Shown here one piece after another: positions 41,193 to 48,046 of a stretch of 48,046 nt of DNA. The stretch comes from JBPCRW01 sp050996405 (GTDB taxonomy: Bacteria > Acidobacteriota > Blastocatellia > Pyrinomonadales > Pyrinomonadaceae). The position numbers and the translations under genes were made by a program. The stretch lies in assembly GCA_050996405.1 (NCBI GenBank), contig JBPCRW010000203.1, positions 1 through 48,046 on the forward strand, given 5' to 3'. Every line of letters starts with the position of its first letter. The first letter of the stretch is position 1. Below the pieces are notes generated by a model. The model had not been told where the DNA came from. It saw only the letters and a list, made by a program, of their open reading frames with translations, and ran no database searches.

Positions 41193-42443
41193 ATGTTTTC
41201 CGCTGAAATAATCGCCATCGGCTCTGAACTTTTAACGCCCGACAGAACGGATACAAACAGCCTCTGGCTGACCGCCAAACTCAACGAAATCGGTATCGAA
41301 GTCAAACTTAAAACCGTTGTTGGCGACGACGAAATGCGGCTTGAAGAAACGATTCGAGACGCGCTGAAACGCTCGGATATTGTGATTTCGACAGGCGGTT
41401 TAGGTCCGACCGAAGACGACATTACGCGCGCAGTTTCCGCCCGTGCCGCCGGGCGCAAATTGGTTTATCACACGGAACTCGAAACAGATTTGATTGAGCG
41501 TTTCCGACGCTTCAGACGCGAGATGCCGGAAATAAATAAGCGTCAGGCGTTTATTATCGAAGACGCGCGGATTTTGCCGAATCCGAACGGCTCGGCGGTC
41601 GGAATGTTGGTCGAACTCGGCGAAAAACTTTTCGTGATTTTGCCGGGTCCGCCGCGCGAAAATCAGCCGATGTTTGAAAATTTTATCTTTCCAAAATTGA
41701 AAGAAAAGGCAGGCGAAATTTATGTTAAGCGAAAAATTCTGCGCGTGGCGGGAATCGGCGAATCGGCGGTTGACGAGGCAATCGCGCCGATTTACAGATT
41801 ATATAAAACGGTTGAAACTTCGATTCTTTTTAACAAGAGCGAAATCGAAATTCAATTGACCACCAAAGCGAAAACGGAAGCCGAAGCCGCAAAAATTCTT
41901 AGCGAATTAGCCGCAAAAATTGTCGGGAAACTTGGGCTGGCTGTGTTTGCGGTGAACGGCGAATTGCTGGAAGAAGTTGTCGGCAAATTGTTGAAAGAAA
42001 CAGGCAAAACGCTGTCGGTCGCGGAAAGCTGCACGGGTGGCTTAATCGGCGAAAGATTAACTGATGTCGTCGGCTCGTCCGCGTATTTTATGCAGGGCGT
42101 TGTGGCTTACGCGAACAAAGCGAAAATAAAAACTTTAAATGTCGCGCCGGAAATTATTGAGAAACACGGCGCGGTTTCCTGTGAGGCTGCCGAAGCGATG
42201 GCGAAAGGTATGCGCGAGCTTGCCGAAACCGATTACGCGATTTCCGTTACCGGAATTGCCGGACCCGGCGGCGGCACGGCGGAAAAACCGGTCGGCACAA
42301 TTTTTATCGGCTACGCGGACGAAGCGAAGGTAAAATCTTTTAAAATCATTTTGCCCGGCGACAGGTTTTTGATTCGCTGGCGCGCTAGCCAAGCCGCGCT
42401 CGATTACCTGCGCCGGAAAATTCTGCAAATTACTTCAGATTAG
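41193..42443 (+). CDS. cinA: CinA family protein (nicotinamide-nucleotide amidase / competence-damage inducible)
   Basis: 416 residues. N-terminal molybdopterin-binding-like domain: AEIIAIGSELLTPDRTDTNS and STGGLGPTEDDITRAVS. C-terminal CinA/PncC domain (about 260-410): SVAESCTGGLIGERLTDVVG (catalytic Ser within ESCTGG) and SVTGIAGPGGGT, which deamidates NMN for NAD recycling. Start chosen at the ATG at 41193: the in-frame start at 41166 lies in the family A repeat and would add repeat-encoded residues. No Shine-Dalgarno is visible between the repeat and the ATG. Length and motifs are normal. Confidence 0.95.
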   Translation: MFSAEIIAIGSELLTPDRTDTNSLWLTAKLNEIGIEVKLKTVVGDDEMRLEETIRDALKRSDIVISTGGLGPTEDDITRAVSARAAGRKLVYHTELETDLIERFRRFRREMPEINKRQAFIIEDARILPNPNGSAVGMLVELGEKLFVILPGPPRENQPMFENFIFPKLKEKAGEIYVKRKILRVAGIGESAVDEAIAPIYRLYKTVETSILFNKSEIEIQLTTKAKTEAEAAKILSELAAKIVGKLGLAVFAVNGELLEEVVGKLLKETGKTLSVAESCTGGLIGERLTDVVGSSAYFMQGVVAYANKAKIKTLNVAPEIIEKHGAVSCEAAEAMAKGMRELAETDYAISVTGIAGPGGGTAEKPVGTIFIGYADEAKVKSFKIILPGDRFLIRWRASQAALDYLRRKILQITSD

Positions 42444-42483
42444 CCGTCCAGTTTTGGTGAAATTCAATACCGTGAGGAGAAAA

Positions 42484-43644
42484 ATGCTAAAACATCTGCC
42501 AGCCATCATTTTAATTTTTTTATTCGCTTCGGCGTGCGTCAAACCGCAAACCGAAATAAACGCTTCCAATAACAATTCCGGCGCGATGAATTCGAGCGAA
42601 ATTGTCAATGCGAATACTTCAGACCACAACGCCGGAACAGAATCCGCCAGCAATAATTCAAACGTCAAAACATTTCTCGGCTACATCGGCGGCAAGCGCG
42701 TTCAGATAAATTTGACGCGCGATGGCAGCAATCTTTCGGGAACATATTTGTATGAAAAAATCGGCACGGATTTAAAACTTTCCGGCACGATTGACGCAGC
42801 GGGAAATTTCACTTTGCAGGAACGGGACGCGGCGGGAAATAAAACCGGCGAGTGGAAAGGAAGCTGGAAAGAAGCGGACGGGCGCGCGACTCTAACCGGA
42901 AAATGGAAAGGGGCGAAAGGAAAACCGGAATTAGAATTTTCCGCCGACGAGCAATTGGTCGAATTTACAAACGGCGCGAAACTCGTTACCAAATCCGTGA
43001 ATGAAATCAGCAAAGCGAAGCATTATGAAATCACCGGCGAATACCCGGAATTAACGGGCGTAAATCCGGCGACGGCGGCGAATTTTAATGAACTCGTCAA
43101 AAAAATTGTCGCGGACTCAAACGCTCGATTTAAGGAAAATATTTCCGATTTAACGCCGGAAGATTTGAAACGATTTACCGGCGACGCGGATTTGTATGAC
43201 GAAGTAACTTACGATGTGATACTGGCGAACGACGATATTATCAGCCTGTTTTTCACCGACGCGAGTTACACGGGCGGCGCGCATCCGAACGCGACCAGCG
43301 CGACAATAAATTTCGATTTGAAAAACAATCGTGAACTAAAACTGGCAGACCTGTTCGAGCCGAACGCGAATTATCTGAAAACGATTTCCGATTATTCACT
43401 TGCCGATTTGAAACGGCAGTTGCAGAAAAACGATATGCTGAACGACGAGTTTTTGAACGGAGGCGCGAGCGCGAAAGAAGATAATTTCAAAAGCTGGAAT
43501 CTGACGAAAAAAGGTTTGCAGATAAATTTTGACGCTTATCAAGTCGCGGCTTACGCGGCGGGTCCGCAGACGGTCGTCATTCCGTATGCAAAACTGCAAA
43601 ATATTTTGCGAAGAGACGGCGCGGCGGCAAAACTGGCAAAATAA
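42484..43644 (+). CDS. Lipoprotein with DUF3298 (RsiV-like) domain
   Basis: 386 residues. Start is the ATG at 42484, with GAGGAG at 5 bp; the upstream in-frame GTG at 42454 would disrupt the signal. Lipoprotein signal (ILIFLFASAC, Cys about 18) then a Asn/Ser-rich linker. Residues about 60-160 form a beta-rich domain (FLGYIGGKRVQINLTRDGSN, GEWKGSW). Residues about 195-380 match DUF4163/DUF3298: SLFFTDASYTGGAHPNATSA, INFDLKNNRELKLADLF, ending with VVIPYAKLQNIL. The same domain occurs in RsiV, an anti-sigma factor that binds lysozyme, but here there is no anti-sigma N-terminus, so lysozyme or muropeptide binding is only a possibility. Confidence 0.85.
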   Translation: MLKHLPAIILIFLFASACVKPQTEINASNNNSGAMNSSEIVNANTSDHNAGTESASNNSNVKTFLGYIGGKRVQINLTRDGSNLSGTYLYEKIGTDLKLSGTIDAAGNFTLQERDAAGNKTGEWKGSWKEADGRATLTGKWKGAKGKPELEFSADEQLVEFTNGAKLVTKSVNEISKAKHYEITGEYPELTGVNPATAANFNELVKKIVADSNARFKENISDLTPEDLKRFTGDADLYDEVTYDVILANDDIISLFFTDASYTGGAHPNATSATINFDLKNNRELKLADLFEPNANYLKTISDYSLADLKRQLQKNDMLNDEFLNGGASAKEDNFKSWNLTKKGLQINFDAYQVAAYAAGPQTVVIPYAKLQNILRRDGAAAKLAK

Positions 43645-43711
43645 AAGTCAACTTGCAATAATATCTGATTTGAGTTTGTGATTTATTAAATTTAATTTTT
43701 GGAGAAACAGA

Positions 43712-44116
43712 ATGAAAAATAAATTTCGATTAGCATTTCTGCTGGCGGCTTTTTTAGCAATTTCGGCAGTCGGCGCGTCGGCGCAAAATATGGCGAATAC
43801 GGTGAAAACTGTCAACGTCAAATTCGCGCCCGGCAGAAATCAGACGACTCTGCGCGGCGCGGCTTCGTATGCGATGAGTTACGTCTATAAATTTAAAGTA
43901 AAAAAAGGGCAGACAATTGCCGTCAAAGCCGATTCAAAAGAACCCGAATTAACTTTTTCAGTCTTTTCGCCGAAAGCCGATGCCGACCCGTTGGCTTCGA
44001 TGGTCAAAGATTGGTCTGGAGAAGCGGCTGATGCGGGAACTTATTCGATTACGCTGGTGATGAATAACGAAAAGGCGAAAAGAGTTCCCTACAATCTTTC
44101 AATAAAAATTAGGTAA
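43712..44116 (+). CDS. Small secreted protein, inhibitor-like beta fold
   Basis: 134 residues with a signal peptide (about 1-25, ending GASAQ) and GGAGAA-type ribosome site (TTTGGAGAAACAG) 4 bp from the ATG. The mature part is beta-rich and reads KTVNVKFAPGRNQTTLRGAA, then VYKFKVKKGQTIAVKADSKE and ENDS YNLSIKIR. This layout (A-P-G-x-x-x-T-x-x-G, then Y-x-x-x-A-K-x-G-Q) resembles PliG/PliI-type lysozyme inhibitors and related secreted proteins; I cannot confirm which. It follows the DUF3298 lipoprotein by 67 bp, and lysozyme-related families in both genes would fit together, though this is speculative. Confidence 0.6.
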   Translation: MKNKFRLAFLLAAFLAISAVGASAQNMANTVKTVNVKFAPGRNQTTLRGAASYAMSYVYKFKVKKGQTIAVKADSKEPELTFSVFSPKADADPLASMVKDWSGEAADAGTYSITLVMNNEKAKRVPYNLSIKIR

Positions 44117-44137
44117 GAATTTTTGATGCGTCGAATG

Positions 44138-44173
44138 AAGCGCGTAATGAATTAAACGATTCGTTACGCGCTT
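44138..44173. terminator. Hairpin terminator after the small secreted protein gene
   Basis: AAGCGCGTAA (44138-44147) pairs with TTACGCGCTT (44164-44173), with an inner GAAT/ATTC stem. Followed by AAAATTT, so termination is plausible but not strong. Confidence 0.45.
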
Positions 44174-44232
44174 AAAATTTGCCGGTAAATCTCCGCGTCA
44201 ACATTGTCGCCGCTGACGACGGCGCAGATTTT
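44164..44232 (-). pseudogene. Remnant: C-terminal tail resembling threonine/serine dehydratase
   Basis: A short minus-strand frame reads KICAVVSGDNVDAEIYRQIL followed by two residues and a stop at 44164. The pattern (VVSGDN-V-D-x-E-x-Y-x-x-I-L) is the usual last segment of PLP-dependent threonine/serine dehydratases (GGN-I/V-D). The rest of the gene is missing; the frame is closed directly upstream by TAA within an A-run. Overlaps the next remnant in another frame. Confidence 0.45.
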
Positions 44233-44556
44233 TTATCTTTAAATTTATTTTTGTTTTCCAGAATCGCGCCGGACGCGTTAATAGACGCTTGCGTCGGCGA
44301 CCAGAGCGGCGCGGCAATATCGAGCCAGCCGAATCCGGCGGTTTTTAGAAAAAATCAGCAAAACCGGATGCAGAAAAATGAGCGCGAGCGCGATGTAACC
44401 GGTCCAATTATGAATCTTAAAAATGTTAATGCGAAGATAGGGAAAATGTTTTTTCGCTTTGTAGCGGACGGAAATCAGCAATCCTAAAATGATATTAAAC
44501 GTCAGCAGCCCGATTGCCAGCAAGCCAAAATAAGTAGATAAATCCAGCGCGGTCAT
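44172..44556 (-). pseudogene. Remnant: ferric reductase-like/cytochrome b561-type membrane protein, frameshifted
   Basis: From the ATG at 44556 the frame gives two hydrophobic helices (FGLLAIGLLTFNIILGLLIS and YIALALIFLHPVLLIF) with the histidine-bearing FKIHNWTGY and LHPVL motifs of ferric reductase-like membrane proteins. The listed frame then goes to RRIRLARYCRAALV. Removing one A at the A-run near 44342 restores a sensible continuation, TAGFGWLDIAAPLWSPTQAS then INASGAI, as in family members. After that, similarity is lost in a lysine-rich stretch. I infer a frameshift plus a 3' deletion that joined it to the dehydratase tail. Confidence 0.55.
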
Positions 44557-44728
44557 ATTAGAATTTTCGCGTTTGCAGATATTTTGGCGTTCTTTTAACG
44601 TAAAGTATTCTATGATATTTCAGACGATTTTCTCCATTCCATTTTTTGCCCGCGCGGGCTTGGCGATAATTTATAATTAAAGGTAATCTTTTTCTTCGAT
44701 TCGCCGTAAAATAATCGAAGGTTAATTT

Positions 44729-47641
44729 ATGAATCATTTTCTTTCTTTTAACGCGCCGAACCGACGACGCGATTCGGCATTTTTTTTATCAAACAAATCG
44801 TTTCGCCTCGGTTTGACCTTGGCGATTTTCGTCCTTTTTTCGACGAACATTTTCGCGCAAACCACTAACACGGCAACCGTGCGCGGGCAAGTTTTAGACC
44901 AGAACAAGGCAGCGATTGCGGGCGCGAATGTCGTCGTCGTCAACGAATCAACGGGCTTACGGCGCGAAACGCAAACGGGCGAAGGCGGCAACTACACAAT
45001 CGCCGATTTGCCTTTGACCGGAAAATATAAACTGACCGTCACGAGCGCGAATTTCGCCGCCGGAGAAAAAAGCGGCATTGAATTTAAAGCGGGCGAAGCC
45101 GCTTCAATTGATATTGTTCTGTCTCCGCAAATCAGTCAAAATTACGTCACCGTTTTGGGAACTACGGCAGGCGTGCAGTCGGATTCGGCGCAGCTTGGCA
45201 CAAGGCTCGATTTGCAGAAGATTGACAACACGCCGGTTTTGGGGCGCAAGATAACAAATCTTGTCGGGTTAAATTCAGCCGTGCGTCCCGCGAGAGGGAC
45301 GGGCGATTTGTTTTTGAATAATTTTTTATTCGTTGCCAACGGCGCGGGACGGCGGCAAACTTCTTTTATTTTGGACGGCAGCACGGGCGACGACGCTTGG
45401 GGACGGCAGACGATTTTTACGAATCTGCCGTTTTCGACGATTCAGGAATTTACGGTTTTAACCAATGCCGTTTCCGCCGAATTCGGACGCACGGTGGGCA
45501 GCGTCGTCAATGTCGTCACCAAAAGCGGCACGAATAATTTCAGCGGCGACGCGCTTTTTCTCGTTCGTCCGAGCGCGTTTCAGGCTCGCGCTCCGCTTGC
45601 TGCCAGCCGCACGCGCGACCGGCTTTTTCAATTAAGCGGCGTGGTTTCGGGTCCGATTATCAAAGACAAAACGCATTTTTTAATCGGCGCGGAAGTTAAT
45701 CGCCAGCGGCGCGATACGGTAATTTCTTCGCCGCTCGCGCCGGGCGCGTTTGACGGAAAATATAATCAAAATTTATTTTTCGCGCGACTCGACCATCAAA
45801 TCAACGACAAAAATACTTTAACGGCGCGTTTCAATTTAGAAAGATTTACCGATTCAAATCCGTCGGATGCCGTCGGCGGAAATAATTTGGGAAGCGCGGC
45901 GCGCTCCTTTGAGCGCGACACTTACGCCGCGCAACTTTCGGAAACAGCGGTTTTAAGTTCAAGAATTGTCAACCAAGCGCGTTTTGAGTTTCAACTCGGC
46001 TCGCCGATCACGCAATTTACGCCGGTCAATCCAAGCACGCAGTTTATCCGTCCGATTTCCGTCGAAGGCGAATCGCGCTCGGCGTTTCTGCAAAATCATC
46101 AATACCAGTTTGCAGACACGCTTTCATTAAGTTTCGGCAAGCAAAATATCAAACTTGGCGGCGACGCGGAATTTTCGTCGTCCGGCGGCGACGGGCAGGA
46201 ATTCGGAAGCGGTTTTGTTCTCGGACAATTTCGCTTTACAAACGCGCGGGCAAGCAATCCAAGCATCCCGACTTCGGCTTTAACCATCGCCGATGCCGCG
46301 ACTTTTACGCAGAGTTTCGGCAACGCGAGTTATAACGTCCGCGAATGGCTCTACTCGGTTTTCGCGCAGGACGATTGGCGCGTTCGCCGCGATTTAACTT
46401 TGAATCTGGGCTTGCGCTACGAGCGTCAAACTTTTACCGACGATAAAAATAATTTCGCGCCGCGACTCGGATTCGCCTACAATTTTTTGGGCGATAATAA
46501 AACCGTCGTGCGGGGAAGTTACGGTGTTTATTATTCGGAGGTTCGCGCCAATCTCGGAGCGTCGTTCGCGCTCGCCGGTCCGACCGGAATTTTTACTTTC
46601 ACCGCCGCGCCCGGACAATTCGGTTTCCCGACATCTTTAAACGCGCTTCCCGCATTTCCGGCGGGCGCGAATTTACCGGCGCGTGATATTGTCATTCGTC
46701 CCGGCAGAGCCGGTTATTACAATCAGTTTTTCGACACGTCGAAACTGCGCGGTTACCCGGACAAACTTTTAAATCCAATCACGCAGCAGGCAACGATTGG
46801 AATCGAGCGCGATTTGAGCAATAATTTCTTTTTGAAAATTGACTACGTTCGCGCTCATACTTCTAAGATTGACCGCTTGCTTGATTTGAACGCGCCGGGT
46901 TCGTTCGTTCCGTTCGTCACCTTGCCGACTGCCACGCGCTCTGTCGCCCAGGCGAATTTGACGCGCCCGATTACGCCTGTTCTTAACGGCTATCGCCGGA
47001 TTCAAGTCGCCGTCAACGAAGGCATCAGCGATTACAACGGTTTGCAAATCAATCTGGAAAAACGCTTCAGCCGAAATTTTTCGTTCCTGGCAAGCTACAC
47101 GCTTTCGAAAACGACGAATACGGTCGAGCCGGACGCGAACAACACAGACCCGAACGACGTTAATTCGTTGGGCGAAGCCGAACGCGGTTTGAGTCCTTTG
47201 AATCAAAAACATCGTTTCGTTTTAAGCGGTTATTATCAATTGCCGTATCAATTTGCCGTCGGCGGAATCACGACCGCCGCATCTGGCAGACCGTATAATA
47301 TCACCGCCGGAGTTGACACCAACGGCGATGGCTCAAACGCCGACAGACCTTTTAATACGGCGACCGGAAAATTTTTACAGCGCAACGCAGGGCGCGGATC
47401 GCCGACTTACTCAACCGATTTATTCGCCCAAAAATCTTTCGCGCTCGGCGAAAAAACGTATCTCGAATTTCGCGCCGAAGTTTTCAACATTTTCAATCAT
47501 CGAAACATTTACGGACGCAACAGCAATTACGGCAGCGCGATTTTAGGAACGCCGTCGCCCTTACTCGGCGCGGCAATCGGCGGCATCAACAACGCTGATC
47601 CTGATCGGCAAATTCAATTTCAAACGCGAATTCGCTTTTGA
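44729..47641 (+). CDS. TonB-dependent receptor, Oar-like with N-terminal carboxypeptidase regulatory domain
   Basis: 970 residues. Signal peptide (about 18-44, GLTLAIFVLFSTNIFAQ), then a CarboxypepD_reg-like domain (about 48-125: ATVRGQVLDQNKAAIAGANV, YTIADLPLTGKYKL), then a plug (about 130-260) with RQTSFILDGSTGDDAWGR and AEFGRTVGSVVNVVTKSGTN, and a 22-strand-type beta-barrel to the C-terminal aromatic F. This is the usual acidobacterial outer-membrane receptor architecture; imported substrate is unknown (often glycans or peptides). The barrel segment has FNLGLRYERQTF-like strands (LNLGLRYERQ) and YTLSKTTN. AAGG lies 6-9 bp before the ATG. The TonB protein at 18.7 kb is a possible energiser. 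Confidence 0.95.
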   Translation: MNHFLSFNAPNRRRDSAFFLSNKSFRLGLTLAIFVLFSTNIFAQTTNTATVRGQVLDQNKAAIAGANVVVVNESTGLRRETQTGEGGNYTIADLPLTGKYKLTVTSANFAAGEKSGIEFKAGEAASIDIVLSPQISQNYVTVLGTTAGVQSDSAQLGTRLDLQKIDNTPVLGRKITNLVGLNSAVRPARGTGDLFLNNFLFVANGAGRRQTSFILDGSTGDDAWGRQTIFTNLPFSTIQEFTVLTNAVSAEFGRTVGSVVNVVTKSGTNNFSGDALFLVRPSAFQARAPLAASRTRDRLFQLSGVVSGPIIKDKTHFLIGAEVNRQRRDTVISSPLAPGAFDGKYNQNLFFARLDHQINDKNTLTARFNLERFTDSNPSDAVGGNNLGSAARSFERDTYAAQLSETAVLSSRIVNQARFEFQLGSPITQFTPVNPSTQFIRPISVEGESRSAFLQNHQYQFADTLSLSFGKQNIKLGGDAEFSSSGGDGQEFGSGFVLGQFRFTNARASNPSIPTSALTIADAATFTQSFGNASYNVREWLYSVFAQDDWRVRRDLTLNLGLRYERQTFTDDKNNFAPRLGFAYNFLGDNKTVVRGSYGVYYSEVRANLGASFALAGPTGIFTFTAAPGQFGFPTSLNALPAFPAGANLPARDIVIRPGRAGYYNQFFDTSKLRGYPDKLLNPITQQATIGIERDLSNNFFLKIDYVRAHTSKIDRLLDLNAPGSFVPFVTLPTATRSVAQANLTRPITPVLNGYRRIQVAVNEGISDYNGLQINLEKRFSRNFSFLASYTLSKTTNTVEPDANNTDPNDVNSLGEAERGLSPLNQKHRFVLSGYYQLPYQFAVGGITTAASGRPYNITAGVDTNGDGSNADRPFNTATGKFLQRNAGRGSPTYSTDLFAQKSFALGEKTYLEFRAEVFNIFNHRNIYGRNSNYGSAILGTPSPLLGAAIGGINNADPDRQIQFQTRIRF

Positions 47642-47665
47642 TTTTTGGGTAAAATTTATGGCGAA

Positions 47666-47931
47666 GAAATTAACAGGGATAACAGGATGGACAGGGATAT
47701 TTTTATAAATAGGACTTTCGCTTATGAAAACATATTATTGAAAACAAATGACTCAGCAAAATACTTTTGGTTTTTAAATTGCTAAATTCGGATTTTACAT
47801 CAAAGCTGTAAGTTTCGTAAATAAAGCAGTTAGCTAAATTTATCAAACTTTTAGCAATTGAAAAATTAATTCACAAGCGAAAGTCCTAATAAAAAATCTT
47901 ATCCTGTTTATCCTGTTATCCCTGTAAATTT
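47666..47931. repeat. Outer inverted repeat, family G (AACAGGGATAACAGGAT unit)
   Basis: Left arm TTAACAGGGATAACAGGATG (47670-47689) plus GACAGGGATATTTTTAT; right arm ATCCTGTTTATCCTGTTATC (47901-47920) plus CCTGTAAAT. The arms match well once inverted, but are separated by about 180 bp that form a second element (see next). Confidence 0.8.
47711..47887. mobile_element. MITE-like 177-bp element with 18-bp terminal inverted repeats
   Basis: Ends AGGACTTTCGCTTATGAA (47711-47728) and TTCACAAGCGAAAGTCCT (47870-47887) are inverted with 17 of 18 matching. AAT flanks both sides (47708-47710, 47888-47890), consistent with a 3-bp target duplication. No ORF inside. An internal inverted pair (AATTGCTAAA / TTTAGCAATT) exists. 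It sits inside the family G repeat. Confidence 0.5.
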
Positions 47932-48046
47932 CCTGCTTTTATTTTGCTCGTTTGAAATCAGCAATTTCGCCGTTTTGCGCTGCCTTAAATCTTCAATTTC
48001 CGCAAGTCCGGCGGCTTTTAGCTTTTTATTTAGTTCGGGAATATCT
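47908..48046 (-). CDS. Partial CDS at right edge, C-terminal 45 residues, unknown function
   Basis: A minus-strand frame enters from the right edge and stops at 47908: DIPELNKKLKAAGLAEIEDL then QRKTAKLLISNEQNKSRKF and TGITG. The text looks like a real, charged, helical protein end. The last seven residues and stop are read from the right arm of the family G repeat, so that repeat has probably replaced the original end. No family recognised. Confidence 0.55.
   Translation of the reverse strand, partial: DIPELNKKLKAAGLAEIEDLRQRKTAKLLISNEQNKSRKFTGITG

Noticed and set aside
44179..44487. 102-residue plus ORF
   Set aside because: It is opposite the ferric-reductase-like remnant and has no features of its own.

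Overview
The window looks like a piece of an Acidobacteriota chromosome, probably class Blastocatellia (Pyrinomonadaceae-like). The grounds are an acidobacterial-type VWFA lipoprotein-like secreted protein plus a broken second copy, a large Oar-like TonB-dependent receptor with an N-terminal carboxypeptidase-regulatory domain, gene-poor Shine-Dalgarno usage, and many short intergenic inverted repeats. This placement is inference from family content; no rRNA or tRNA gene was seen.

Layout. 1-1.0 kb: 3' end of an SDR oxidoreductase facing a decayed RHS-type gene. 1.2-7.7 kb (minus strand): uvrA, a small membrane protein, a YeiH-type exporter, gpmA and folC. 7.7-13.6 kb: lipid genes on the plus strand (acyltransferase with an apparent frameshift, diacylglycerol-kinase-like enzyme, and an acyl-ligase/ACP/acyltransferase fusion), interrupted by a minus-strand SBF-like transporter. 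13.7-18.6 kb: single-domain response regulator, VWA protein, NRAMP-type transporter, MscS channel fused to a cyclic-nucleotide-binding domain. 18.7-24.4 kb: TonB with zinc ribbon, a non-catalytic M16 protein, ubiE/menG and two oligopeptide-type ABC permeases without their ATPases. 24.5-28.1 kb: a PAS/GGDEF/EAL regulator. 28.8-31.7 kb: secreted metallophosphoesterase with a PepSY tail, a one-TM protein and a translationally coupled DedA protein. 31.7-32.6 kb: decayed DNA with a truncated VWA gene. 32.7-37.8 kb: M48 protease and, divergently, a 1182-residue P-loop ATPase resembling the BrxC/PglY type but without other BREX genes. 37.9-44.1 kb: DUF2520 protein, Fur-family regulator, ferredoxin-fold protein lacking cluster cysteines, TPR-like membrane protein, cinA, a DUF3298 lipoprotein and a small secreted protein. 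44.1-44.6 kb: two fused gene remnants. 44.7-47.6 kb: TonB-dependent receptor, then a nested repeat with a MITE-like insert and the 3' end of another gene.

Two things stand out. First, at least thirteen intergenic sites carry inverted pairs of short units belonging to about seven unrelated sequence families, with a shared architecture (short-period arm, spacer, inverted arm), often touching a stop or start codon. In one family the two arms are different variants that swap sides between loci, which resembles REP/BIME organisation. Second, the large orphan ATPase at 34.3-37.8 kb is the best candidate for an undescribed system. There are also several homopolymer-associated frameshifts and gene remnants, so part of the sequence is either decaying or contains assembly errors.
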